A stretch of DNA of 64,000 nucleotides from positions 248,001 to 312,000 of the forward strand of contig JAQJZZ010000020.1 in the NCBI GenBank assembly GCA_030077755.1, given 5' to 3'. The translations under genes were made by a program, and so were the position numbers. The stretch is from Filosporella fistucella. Lineage: Eukaryota > Ascomycota > Leotiomycetes > Helotiales. Below, piece after piece: positions 11,758-22,975 of this stretch. How positions within the stretch are numbered: the first letter of the stretch is position 1; the number at the start of each line of letters is the position of its first letter. A model generated the notes under the pieces. That model saw only the letters and a list, made by a program, of their open reading frames with translations. It ran no database searches and was not told the DNA's origin.

Positions 11758-12542
11758 ATAGAAAGTGTTCATTAAGCAATTAGGAGGAAGTTTTGAGGAG
11801 GTATGTACGAGCACTTTTAATTCTCCCCTATGTGTCGTTATCCTTGTATAATATATACGCCAAAATGCTCGGTAGTGTCCCATGAAATCTGGGCACTCTA
11901 CACATTATCAAGAACTCAAGTTGGAGAGCATTATTTGTCGCTTCCACACTTCAATTGTGAGCGAACCAATACTTCTGTCTTAACCACAGATTACCACAGA
12001 TTTTCATATGTACTACTTATCGACTCTTTTTTCTTGCTTTTACCATTTTCCTTTAAATAGTAATTTCCGTTCAACACTGTGGGGTGCCACTGTGTTTGAA
12101 TTCCCAGCGGCACTTGCAAAAAGTCTCATTAGCGGGGTAATTCAACTTACACCCCCCTCCCCCCACGCGGCCAGGATATATGAGGAACTCTATACATAAG
12201 TCCCGCAGGTATGGAATTGCTTTTTGCGGGCGGGAGTGCCTTGGCTTGGTGGGAGCCATGACGTGAAGCCTATGTCGAGTGAGACTCAAATACTAAGTGG
12301 CAAAAGATACGTCGGTGGCTTCATGAATCAACTATTTTCGTAATAATCATTGAGGAAACAATAGTTCATGAGGAGTTCAGAAAGCGTAGATACTCATGCG
12401 GGGTATACATTATTCTACAACATTGGATGACTTCTGACCGCAGTGTTGCGCTTCATTTCTCTAAGCAAAATTTCTCCACAATCTCGACACCATCAACATC
12501 AGATTGCCGACAGATGGGCTCTCCCATTTCACAACGTCCAAA
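11758..12542. other. Convergent intergenic region
   Basis: Spacer between the broken gene and the carbonic-anhydrase-like gene. It contains two copies of the recurrent octamer GCGGGGTA at 12132-12139 and 12398-12405 and a short C-run near 12160. No gene seen. Confidence 0.4.
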
Positions 12543-13224
12543 TCATTCTTCCTCGACCAGTCTGACGCAGGCGTTCCTCTCCTTATCGTACACAAATGCG
12601 TGTATCTGCAATCCTCTTTCCTCTATTGCCTTCTTCACGTGTGGCTCTCTCTTCAACCATCCAACCTCTGCTAGCACGTACACCTCTTCCAGTCGTCTGT
12701 GTCGACAGTATTCGTCGAGCGACGACTGAGAGTTTTCCAGGTGTTTCCGATCCATTTTGTGTAGCTTGGTAATGTTCCTTTGCAAATGTTAGTTTTTAAA
12801 CTCCAGAACAACCTTGCAGCTTACTTGTGCCATCCGCCCAATGCACTTCCATCTCCCTTATCGATTAAAGCACAATCATAATGTCCGCAGACAACAATAT
12901 GGTTCACCTAAACCTCCCCCAGTCAGCCTTCTGGTCTCATCCCACTCTCAATCTAAGGAGCAAACCTACCTTCAATAAATCCACGCACCATTCTACCGCA
13001 CTTTCAGAGCTCAAATCGCCATTACTGAGAATATTTCCAAGATTCCTATGCACGAAAATCTCTTCTGGAATAACACCCAACGCCTCCGTCTCAAGAATGA
13101 GAGAATCACTACATCCAACCCACAAAATCTGCGGTTTCGGCGCTCCGCTACTCGGGATGAAACTCTTGGGGACCGGAACCGCAGAATACTGCTTCTTGAT
13201 AACGTTATGGAAATCGAACGGCAT
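12543..13224 (-). CDS. Beta-carbonic-anhydrase-like protein lacking the catalytic Arg
   Basis: Three exons: 13224-12970, 12907-12825 and 12777-12543 (190 residues). The first intron has GTAGGT..TTTAG, the second GTAAGC..CAAAG. The zinc ligands of beta-carbonic anhydrases are present: Cys38 in VGCSDSL, then His94 and Cys97 in VVCGHYDC. FVHRNLGN and SAVEWCVDLLKV are also family-typical. In active enzymes the first motif is CxDSR, whose Asp-Arg pair controls the zinc-bound Asp; here the Arg position is Leu42. The protein is a little shorter than usual fungal enzymes of about 220 residues. Expected role of the family is cytosolic CO2/bicarbonate interconversion; this copy may have low, altered or no activity. 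The frame is otherwise intact. Confidence 0.85.
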
Positions 13225-14535
13225 GATGGCACAAGATCAGGGATATTCAGGAGGAAGAAGGACGGAATGGAGATGAAAAGAAGAATGGATCATTTATTCA
13301 AGAACCAAGAACACACACACAGACAAAACCAAGCTTTCTGACATGAAAGAGACAGCAGCACAGGACGATCTTGTACCCCATTCTTTGCCAGGATTCGAAG
13401 TCCGCTGCAGGAACTTTATTCATCCTCTAGCCTCTTCTACTCTTTATCACAGCAAAAACACGCCACCTCCTACACATAAATTGGAAAAGTCACACCACTC
13501 CCCAATTTTATGCTGGGGAACTGCTGCGAGCTAACCAGGGACTTGGGCTTGGATCGGAGGAGAGCCGCCGCATCGTCCCGAGCGATTGAGTGGTTGAGTA
13601 CAATTGCCACTGGAGCAGAGTGGGAAATGGCGTTCTTTGTGAACGCGGTTTGCACATGGGAACTGCGATGCTCCTTGCATGAAGTGGGGTGACTACCTGT
13701 CAGATGCGCGAGCGCTCAGTGGTTTGGGAGTTTCAAGCCATTGCGGCTTTTGTGTTAAGAAATGCCTCAATTCTCAAAGATTACCCATTTGGAATACCGT
13801 GCTGATCGCGATGCTTTATAGGAATTGCTTTGATGTTTCTTTTGTAGGGCTTGATTGTCGTTGGGAGTTGGGAGCGGCCTAATAGTGGGGTAGTGTCTCA
13901 GTTTGCGGAGAAAATTTTCGATACGGATTTTCGAGTCATGGGTCTCGGGATCTTGAAAATACCCTTCTTTTCAGAGTGCGGTTTTGCTCCGAGGTTGTTC
14001 GGTCGGGCATTAAAGACGGCTTCACCTTAACTTTAGGCGGGAAATATTGGCAGCTGATTGTCTGGACCGGTCTTAAAACTCAATTTGGGTCTTACTCAGC
14101 TTCTAGCTTTGTTTCCCTTCAAGGTCAAAGGGATGTTTGAAAAAATTCCGTGTTTCAAATTTTCCACGAATTTTTTACTGCGAACAGTGTCTTGAATCTT
14201 ATAATATGATTGAACTATGCATCTTTTTGTATTTATTTCCATATACCAAGTCAACGATCAAGGGTTATGGCGATAGTCTACCGGGTTTTGGTCAGGTTAT
14301 TCTTTTGGGCACGGCCATGATTTTTCAAACTAGATTGGATTCATGTCGGAATTTTTGGAATACAAGGCTTGAAGGAACTCACTTGTTAAGTAGACATATG
14401 ATAGATACTACAGGACTCAGATGCGAAAACTTTGGTATTCAATTATTTGGTTAATTTTCAACACCCGTAAGATGTATTAAATGTCTGATCTGTCTATCAA
14501 TCCACTAACGCTTCCTATCTCGAAACGCTAACGTC
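13225..14535. other. Intergenic region of about 1.3 kb
   Basis: Upstream of the carbonic-anhydrase-like gene and downstream of the next minus-strand gene. ORFs on both strands (for example 14137-14454) show no domain, signal peptide or conserved motif. I see nothing else. Confidence 0.4.
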
Positions 14536-14964
14536 TCACAACTTCGATTTCCCTCTTGCACCTCTATCCTGATCCGTGGGCTCACTATCTGCCTTCTCAG
14601 CCTTCAGACTAACGGGATCGCCAAGCTGACTTGGATTCTCCTCAAGCTTATCCATAGCTCTCTGCCTCAAGGTTCTCTCGCCATTTTTGCCTGCTCCTTT
14701 GCTACTCCTGCTCTCGTCGCTTTCTGTTGGTGCAGGTGCGATTTTCTGAAGATTTTCTCCTGGGATTTTGGAGGGAATTGATCCTGCACCTTTGTCGTTC
14801 GAGGTAGGGGATGTGGAAGAGGTTTCCGCTTTCAGAGAGGTGGGGTCGCCGAGTTGAGAAGGGTTATCTTTCTGAGTTTTGAGAGCGGTTTCGCGAAGGC
14901 TGGGCTTTTGCTACAGTGGCTTAGCTCAGTCCAAAGGAAGATCTTGGGAGCATACAGGAGACAT
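14536..14964 (-). CDS. Small hydrophilic protein with duplicated QLGDPxSLKAE motif
   Basis: The first coding exon is 9 nt (14964-14956, MSP), followed by a 45 nt intron (GTATGC..CTAAGCCACTGTAG) and exon 14910-14536, giving 127 residues. The spliced frame is open throughout and begins MSPQKPSLRETALK. A motif NPSQLGDPxSLKAE occurs twice, near residues 20-33 and 94-107, flanking a Ser/Lys/Glu-rich linker; the end is RGARGKSKL. The composition predicts a disordered, highly charged, probably intracellular protein. I believe short proteins with this LGDPxSLKAE signature are widespread in filamentous ascomycetes but uncharacterised; function unknown. Because the second exon has no usable start near its 5' end, it is easily missed by ORF scans. 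Confidence 0.8.
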
Positions 14965-15541
14965 ATTTGGAGTTGAAATCCAAAATAGGAGAGAGAAGCC
15001 ACAGTGAAATTGTTATAGGGGAGCAGAAATATTCTGCAGGTTCACAATTGGCGCGTTCTTATATAATTTGCAAAGGCACTATGAATACTTACAACCGTTA
15101 GGAAATATAAGCTCTTCCACATATTCGCTTTCATATATGTATACTACTCTCGATTGTCTATGACGCGTTGGAAGCTTCCCCGGATCGACCGAGGCACGAA
15201 ACAAGTGGAGTAGATGCGGGAGTAAGCGAGCACTAGAAAAGGGGCAGAAGGGGTTCGTTCCAGATTTGGCTCGTTCAAGAGTGTAATCTTGGCTCGATAA
15301 GCGAGGGGTTACAGTGGACGACAGTTTGATTGTTAATAGAGAGAATGTCATTTGATTCTATGTATTCTTGGTGTGCAGCGTATGCTCTGAGTGCAATGAA
15401 AACATATACTATCTGTCAAATGGTACGCATGCCCCCACAGCCAAACAGCGATAATCTAGGACGCTTCCGAGTTGCGAGGCTTCCGTCCGTACACCACGTT
15501 TCTAAATATCATCAGCAGATTTCCAAATCATAGGATAAGAC
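14965..15541. other. Intergenic region
   Basis: Lies 3' of the methyltransferase and 5' of the small duplicated-motif gene, both on the minus strand. A 90-residue minus-strand frame (15079-15351) has no recognisable features. Nothing else seen. Confidence 0.4.
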
Positions 15542-16968
15542 TCACATGGGCAAATAGGCATGCATAGATGTGTCCTTGATATCTTTTCTCACCCCAGCCA
15601 AAAACACCTGAACCTCTTCTGCACTCCACCCCATCACCCCCATAACCTTCAGACTGATCCCTTCCAAACCATTCAACAAGTCCTCCTGCCAATATAGGGC
15701 CACATGCTTCAGATACTTCCCTCTTGGCCACGCACTCGTCGGCCAATAAAATTGCGTTTCAACAACATCCTCGAACCCAATCTCTTCCATCCATCGTTTG
15801 TAATGCTGTGCATTAGTCCACGGGCGGCCAGATTTAGCAGCACCAGCAACAACTATCTCATTCCATTTATACAAGTCAGAGTCAACTGGTGGCTCGCCGA
15901 TATACTTGAAAGGGAATGTGCCATCTTGAAGTTCAAGATAGCCGCCTGGTTCGAGGGCATTAAAAGCTTGGCGAAGTACAGATGCGGGGTCTTTGAAACA
16001 GGAAAGAAGAGCACGACCGTGAATGAAATCGAAGCGCTCGTGGAAGTTCCACTCATCTTCTGCGTCATCTATTTCGAAGCGGCAATTAGGGGGAAGACTA
16101 GATTGTCAGTCAATTCATGATCAAGGAAATATGGCTTACTAGGTTGGCTGTATTGCACTTAAGTCTGTGCCTAACACCCTCGCTGATGGATATTTGTCCG
16201 CTTAAAGGGATCAGTAGGAAGCCTTGAATTCAATGACATTAGTCCATACCGAATTCAATTGCCCAAATGCCCGTCCCTTCTTTGTTAGCTGTCAACTTTA
16301 AATGCATCCGAACAACTCACCGGTAGCAATGTCGAGAACGTTCTGTACTTTGTCCCCAATCGGTGCCAGATGAAGTCGCCCGTCTAATGTAACACCGAAT
16401 AGGGCATGCTGCAAATCTAACCTAGTGAGTTGCTTGGACGCAGTGATTTCGATTGCGCTCACCTAGCCTCTCTTGCTCTTGCTTGAAGCCCTCAGTATCA
16501 GCATCAAAAATTCCTCTCAGATCAGAAGTGTGAGGAATCTAACCTCGTCATTCGGCAGTGGGTATTCTAGATAATCCATGAGTGTCATAATCACTACAAT
16601 GCCAAATCAACTTACTGCCTTCCTTAAAGCGATGATACGTTCTCCCATTCTCTTTTACATGCTCATACATGCTTGACCGGAATGAAGCTGTTGAAGTTCT
16701 TGATTATGTGAGCGGGGTAAACTGTGACTAGATATTTCAAAATCACATACACGATGCTCAGCCCTCCAATCGCGGAATCATAGTCATTCTAAATAATAAT
16801 TGTCAGTATCCTAGACATGTCCCGAATAGAATGTAAATTTACATGTTCTTGGCTGTCAACTGAAGGCAATGAAGGTGGACTTCCGTTGTTTCCGTTCACA
16901 GATCCTTCCTCGACAGCATCTCCTGGCTGCTCGGTACCAAGATTCGGATTCATAGACGACGATGACAT
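15542..16968 (-). CDS. LaeA-like SAM-dependent methyltransferase
   Basis: Nine exons join in phase to 336 residues: 16968-16843, 16788-16751, 16671-16616, 16566-16544, 16490-16463, 16416-16321, 16276-16250, 16200-16140 and 16097-15542. The ENGRTYHRFKEGKY stretch before the catalytic domain is typical of the LaeA/UMTA-type fungal group. Motif I reads LDIATGTGIWAIEFA, followed by GTDLSAIQP, FEIDDAEDEW and a PGGYLELQD strand, so SAM binding looks intact. LaeA itself is a nuclear regulator of secondary metabolism; most paralogues have unknown small-molecule or protein targets, and nothing here shows that this one is LaeA proper. The third exon acceptor (GTCAAG) is the least certain junction, supported by overall phase. 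The octamer GCGGGGTA lies inside its second intron. Confidence 0.85.
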
Positions 16969-17745
16969 TATGCCAAATGTTAAGATTCTCACAATTAGGG
17001 GACCAAGAATTTCTTGGAAATCAAATCAAGTGGTCTCAAGTCATGCGGAACACATTGCGGCACATGTAGTGCGATATCTGCAGCTAGGCGAGTCCCTCTT
17101 TCGGCGAATACTCCGTTCCTTTCATTCGATTTAGCCAATTGAAATCTCGGACGATACTGATCCTATCAGGAAGCTGTGACCGCCGTGCATGTTGGTTTTG
17201 GAATTAGGATGGCATCACCCGCCGATTTTTCATTCGTTATATTTGTGGCTATAGAGGAACTCGCATGCGGCGCCGTGGGTCAGTACATGAAGGACTCTCG
17301 ATACTATCAACTCGAGCGGCAATACCTATTCAATTCAATTCTGGCATAAGAGCTCAAGCATGAGAAGTGGCGAATGTAATTTGCGTTGTTCCCGATGGCA
17401 GTGGTGGAAGATTCACGACTTACGAATGTGAGATGTGCAAATTTTAATCAAGTCATGTTTATATTTCCTTTTCCCACAGAACGCTAGGATGTCAAATTAT
17501 TAAGATTTAAAAACCACCGCTACTCCTTGTCTTTTGAGTACCTGGAAGTTTTGTTGATTAGACTGGACTAAAGTTTCAATACGATTGATCATTGGCCACG
17601 AAGTGAAAGTTGGCGCAAGTCAAAGTCCCTGAAATAATTAAGAACCAAACAAAGCAGGAGAAACAGGTGTCTTCGAAACTGAAGATTTGATAGCACCATT
17701 ACTACGGTTGAACTTTGTGAGTGGGATCGATCTCACATTGGTACG
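16969..17745. other. Intergenic region upstream of the methyltransferase
   Basis: About 0.8 kb between the start of the methyltransferase and the 3' end of the LysM-CBM1 relic. No coding signal, repeat or RNA recognised. Confidence 0.4.
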
Positions 17746-19613
17746 TTATCCCTGACATTGAGAGTAGTATGGATTATTTGGCTCAGGAACACACTTGTGA
17801 TTCTTTGAGCACATTGTTGGCCCCGTCCAGCCAATGCCGCCGCATTGACCTGCTATATGTCAGTTTGATGATTTTAAAGTAGGGGATATAATTTACGCCA
17901 TGGAGTCTGCAGAGTGTCGGTAACTGATCGAGTGGGGGTTGGCTCCATGGGAGTGGTCGTTGTTACGGGAGTGACAGCGTAGCCATCACTTTGGACGCAT
18001 TGAGAACACCACTGGTCACTTATTTTGCAAATATAGCCATTTTTGCACTGATTTTGGCCAGCCCAGCCTCTGCCACCGCATTATCCTGTCGTATGTCAAT
18101 CAATGACTTCAAGAAAAGTCGAGAAGTTAGCCCATGAAGTCTGAAGAGGACCAGTACCTGGAATAGTCGGCGATGGTTCAACGGAAACAACTCTTGTGGT
18201 GGGACTGATACTGTAACCAGTGCTTTGTATACATTGAGCATACCATTGGTTCAGAATGTGGTAAATATACCCAGTTGTGCATTGAGTCTTACCAGTCCAG
18301 CCACGTCCACCGCATCGACCTAAAAATATTAGAATAGTATTACTAGAGTGTTTGAGCCTAATTGGAAAGTTTACCCATGGAATTTGCTCGCCAGTTTGAC
18401 TTGATGGCTGAGCTGCTGGTGTACTAGGCAGCTTGATTACTGTGGTTGGGGAAGCGATTGGTGTCCCAGAGGAAACACCAACACAGATGTAATAGTTGAG
18501 CCACAAATTCGCACAGTTATTCCCAACAAGTGTGTTCCAAGCCTTACTATTATATGACGTGACTCCATTTGCGGCTGCAATTGATGGACATATGCCCGAC
18601 CTTGACTAACCAGAACTTGTTGCATTTGGGAACTATTCCAGGCTGTACTGGTGTCGACGTTGCCACTGTAGCAGGATTCGTCCCCGGAATTAATGTAGTA
18701 ACAGGCCCCACAGTTGGGGTTGTGATCACAGTGGAGATAGAATTTGAAGACGACTTCGGAGGAGGAGAATTTTCGGGATATGATGGAGGCGGAGGAGACT
18801 GGGTTGGGAATGAAGATTCAGTGGTGAATGGTATTCCTATTGATGTAGGCTTGATATTTGACGTTTTTCGAGGCAGTGATGATGACTTGGGAGGAAGAGG
18901 TGCTCCTGACGTGGGGGATTTCCCAACTGAAGAGTGTTCGTAACTCCAAACTGATGTTGTGGTCAGAGCAGCTGTACCAGTTGACTTTATGAAAGTCTAT
19001 AAAGCTATGTGTAAGTCATGGGAAGAATTTAGACCATAGAGAGGAAAGCCTACCTCTTGTTGCTCTAAAGTCACAGTGTAGGCGCCTGCTGTGACACTAA
19101 AGCATGAACAAGCACTTGAGACTCGGGATGAGAGAGGCCTTGATCCTGATCACAATTAGCAAAGCATTAAGAGTAATAACCCCAAAATATGATTTACCTT
19201 GATTACAAGCATTGAATATTTGTGGCGGAATAGTTGCCAATGGGACAGCTGGGGACGGGAAAGGTGTAGCAACAATTATGCTACCTGTGATCCTATTGCA
19301 AATCAATCATAAATAAAAAAACGCAGATTTATGGCACACAAACATAACGAGGAATGGTGACAGTGACTGCATTCCCCATGTAGTTTGAACAAAAGGGCCT
19401 TGCAATTTCTGGTGATCCGTATAACGTATGGAAGCAATTATTGGACGGACATCCATCTGTGGGGCTTTTGTCCTGTAAATTGGCAGCTGGTGTAAACCTC
19501 TTCTTAAAGAGCGAACTTCCGAGACTAGCGCCCCGGAGCGCAGATGACACGAAGATTGGGAATAGCGTGACGGGAGGTCTCGTGATTTCAAAAAGTTTAG
19601 GATAGTGTTTCAA
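17746..19613 (-). pseudogene. Decayed LysM plus triple CBM1 chitin-binding protein gene
   Basis: Order on the minus strand: a Cys-containing wall-protein-like N-terminal region (DGCPSNNCFHTLYG, later RVSSACSCF), a Ser/Thr/Pro linker, a LysM (KCNKFWLVK, then [13 protein letters not shown] and [11 protein letters not shown]), and three CBM1 modules each preceded by an intron at the same point. It cannot be translated through. The LysM is split by a one-base shift near 18600. CBM1 module 2 has TAA (18081-18083) where its siblings have CAA before CGG, plus a GCTAAC sequence where a GTAA donor is expected. Module 1 has Tyr (18261-18263) in place of a disulphide Cys and a donor out of phase. Only the last module ([18 protein letters not shown]) looks intact. 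Related intact proteins bind chitin and can shield hyphae or blunt host chitin sensing. Start at 19613 is provisional. Confidence 0.75.
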
Positions 19614-20922
19614 GTAGTGGTGGAGATCTAGACTGGCCTAGACCTTTCAACTTTAAGTATCCCCATTTGATTTGTAGAAATACGGTCTAAAACATGTGGG
19701 GTTTCTTCATAATCTATCCGGTGTAGATAAAGACTGCTCAGATGTGGAGATAACACTATGGGGTGGAAAAATGGTGAAGTCTTTGTTGGGAACAATCGGT
19801 AGTTATTCCAATGGATATATGTGGTGGAAGGGGTGAGTGATGAAGGAATCTGCAAGGGAAAGGAGACAGAAGTCCTTATAGGCTGTTAGGCGATGTACTT
19901 CACAGGCATAGCTGGTGACTGGCTTGTGTGGATCTGATTTCGTAGGAATATGTTTTAGAATCCTGTGAAAGTAGTACCTATACTCTGAAAATCTGGTACT
20001 AAGTATCGCTGCGGGGTAAAAACAAAATAATGAAAAATGGTGATATACATCTTCCATTGGTGGCAAATTTTTATAGGAAAGAGAGCAACTCAATCAATCA
20101 ATATCATGAATCAGAATAGTGTATAGAAAAAGGCTTTAATTTAGGGGTGAGGTGGTAAATTTTACGTAGAATTCATTAAGCTTAAACTGCATGGAGGGCA
20201 GACGAAATGCTTACCCCGCCATACTAGTGGAAGATGATCCCGAATTCCGAAATATTACCACCAGGGTAGGATCGAAGGTATTCCAACTTAAACCTCTTTG
20301 TATGATATTCTGGAGGGAGTAGTAAAAGATTTTAGTTTCCGATTCAAGGTGTGAGAATATCTCCTCAATGGATTAGCGGCTTCTTTAATCCTCACGGCTG
20401 AAGTGAATTTTGCACACCAATAATCTCCATAAAGTGAAGTTAATTCTCGGGAGGAGCTTGACCGATATCTGTACCATGTAGTATATAATCAATCCTTAGG
20501 TGTCGACGGCTCTATGGCATTCAGCAAAGAAAGTTGACCCTCATCTTCTGTCGAGGAAGCAACAAGATGAGAACGGTTTCAGACATTAGGATAGGTTTAA
20601 ACTCTGTGAAAGCTCTCTTGTATACCCATGATTCAAACGTGGATATTGCCCAGACTCAAGACTCTAAACGTCAGTGTAAAAGTGAAGATAACAATCATCC
20701 CGTAAGCACCTGATGCCTCCTTGACTCGACCAAACCTCTCAGGCTATCAGACCTCAAACCACTTCCACTTCTAGTATAAGTGACCATCATGTCAATAATC
20801 AGAAATCCAGCCAGAGGTGGTAAAGTAGAAAACGCCAACGCAAACAGCTTCCCCGAACCAATTCTCATGAAAACCACCTCGACGGAACCTGAACTTGGAA
20901 CCAACGACATATTCAAAACAGC
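19614..20922. other. Intergenic region of about 1.3 kb
   Basis: Upstream side of the LysM-CBM1 relic. Contains GCGGGGTA at 20011-20018 and its reverse complement at 20212-20219. A 73-residue minus-strand frame at 20695-20916 has one hydrophobic stretch (LFALAFSTLPPLAGFLII) and may be part of the relic just upstream. Confidence 0.35.
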
Positions 20923-21240
20923 TTAGCTAACGGAAAGAGCACCCTCTAATCTCAAGATATCTTCCAAAGCATTAGCCGAGGTGCTAAAAGCGAAAGGACC
21001 ACAACTAATCGACTCTTTGGGTGCATGACCATAGTGCCCAGCTGATTAGGCGACGTTGAGAATTGCTTGAAACCAGCCTGCTGCTCCGTCTTCATATGTG
21101 GTGAAACAAAGTCCAATAGCTGCCGTAGCGGCTAGTGATAATGATATCGTGGGGTTACCTGGGGGCGAGCAAGATGAATTATCGGAGGATAGAATACGGT
21201 TGTACGGAGATGTGACAATGCCTTGGCGCGATATTGAAAT
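20923..21240 (-). pseudogene. Coding relic of unknown family with in-frame TAA
   Basis: One minus-strand frame reads like protein for about 105 codons: QGIVTSPYNRILSSD, then TISLSLAATAAIGLCFTTYE, GWFQAILNVA, a TAA at 21046-21048, and SAGHYGHAPKESISCGPFAF to a stop at 20923. Coding character continues on both sides of the stop, and CAA to TAA is the simplest change. No ATG or complete gene model is evident. An overlapping frame is also partly open, so the choice of frame is uncertain. No family recognised. Confidence 0.35.
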
Positions 21241-22975
21241 ACATTATCTGTAGCATCATTATCTCATTGGATGGTGTACATCTGCTGCTCAAGCGGTAGT
21301 TTGTCAAAATTTGAGCCAAGGTCCACTCCCATAGACATTGCAAGCCAATTGGCGTACCCTACCCTTGTGTTGCCCCGAATATGGCAACACTTTGGCCGAC
21401 AACCCCGGTTGGGCAAGTTTCGTTCAACATCTACGGAAAGTAAGGCTTCGTTTCAGAATATGGAGCATCCATAGACCGAATGCACTTCCCATCATCAGAG
21501 GTTGTCTTGACAGTTTTCCCACTATTAGACCAAGTCGTTGTCCCTCTGGTCAGCACTTGACGGGATTTTTCACCACCACGGGTGCACAAGCCGAGACAGC
21601 ATTCACATTCCTTCACATTCCAATCATAATCTTCCATGATGCTTTAAGGCCATATGACGCATGCTGTGGATCGTAAATTTGTGACTGGTGCTCCAATCGC
21701 GGATTATTGAACTGCGATACCTCGATCAGTGGAAGCATAGAGTGTCGGGTCAATGATATTGATTCCATTCAAGAGACCATAAGCAACACGTTGAGGAGAG
21801 CCTCCTGCCCACACATACACACTATACCAGCTGCCATTTCCCAAGTTCCGACTCAGAATACCATATCTTGGTTTCTTCCCTTATCCCACGGTCTGGCGAA
21901 TAGGTCATTATGGTATAATGACGAAATCAAAGCAGCGACCTGATTTCAATTACAGCCAATACTCGGAGTCATCTCTATCAGCTCCAGATCGATTCACATA
22001 GTTAGCACACCAGAGCCTCAAAGATTCCTCCCTAGATAAGGAATTAACGCTGAACTTGGCACAGCGGAGTAGCAGCCGCATGCTTCTTGGTAGCGGAGTC
22101 CGTTGGTCCATGGATGCAAAATATTTTGCGTTTGGTTCTAAAATATTTCAGCTATAAAGCTTTACCATCCTTCACCGCTTGCATATCTCGCACTCTCTAT
22201 ATTATACGTTATATCCACACAATCTCCGTGGTCTTTACATTTCCTGAAGAATATACCTGATTCGATCTCCTTCGTCCGAACCCTCCCGCATGCGGCGGTC
22301 GAAGAAGCCGGGACCAAATGCGTAAGATTTGGGTGTCCTCACTGAAGTTAGCAATAGTAATCCGAGAATCTAAGGACTTAGGAAAAGAGCAATAATAGCA
22401 GCGAATGTTTGAGTAGCAGGCCCTTTTTCTTTCCTCTTTTATCTTATTTCTTCTCTATTTTAGACCGCTTGGAAGCAAGAGAGCCACTTGTTGATGTGTT
22501 TTCTCGAGCAAAATCGCAATTTTTGTTCGTCCTATTCCTTTTTATAGCTTTAAAATCTCTAGTCTTAGAATACTGATCAAGTAACAAATCATCCTATTAC
22601 AAAACATGAGCTTTGTCAAACACGCCTGAAATTCATGCTCGGACGAAAATGGTGATGTTCGGCCGAAGTAAGCGAGTCTCGGACGAAAAGGGGTCAGTGT
22701 AGACGGTGCTCTAAGGTGCTTGGAACGAGTGCCCCGCTTTAATTTACTTGCTGAGATGATATATAAAGAGACCGCCGTGCGAGATCTATGTTTGTATCTA
22801 GATAATCCTTTTCCTCTCTGAAGGCCAATTTGAAGTACTTTTCTTCTTCATCTAATCCACCAATCTGCTTCTCCTCACCATTTGTCGCTAGAAACCTGAG
22901 ATTTCCTCCTACACGAAACTTATATCGAATGCTCAATTTCAATAACGATCAGAGATCATCACAATCGGAGACAAA
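21241..22975. other. Intergenic region of about 1.7 kb
   Basis: Frames at 21271-21943 on both strands are open for 60-110 codons but no consistent product emerges; decayed sequence linked to the relic at 20.9-21.2 kb is possible. The part nearest 22976 is the promoter of the SDR. No repeats or RNA genes seen. Confidence 0.35.

Noticed and set aside
14137..14454. 105-codon plus-strand frame
   Set aside because: No domain, signal peptide or homology-like motif, in an AT-rich intergenic region.
15079..15351. 90-codon minus-strand frame next to the methyltransferase
   Set aside because: No conserved features; could be 3' flank of the methyltransferase.
18569..18943. 124-codon plus-strand frame rich in Gly, Asp and Val
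   Set aside because: Antisense of the Ser/Thr/Pro linker of the LysM-CBM1 relic.
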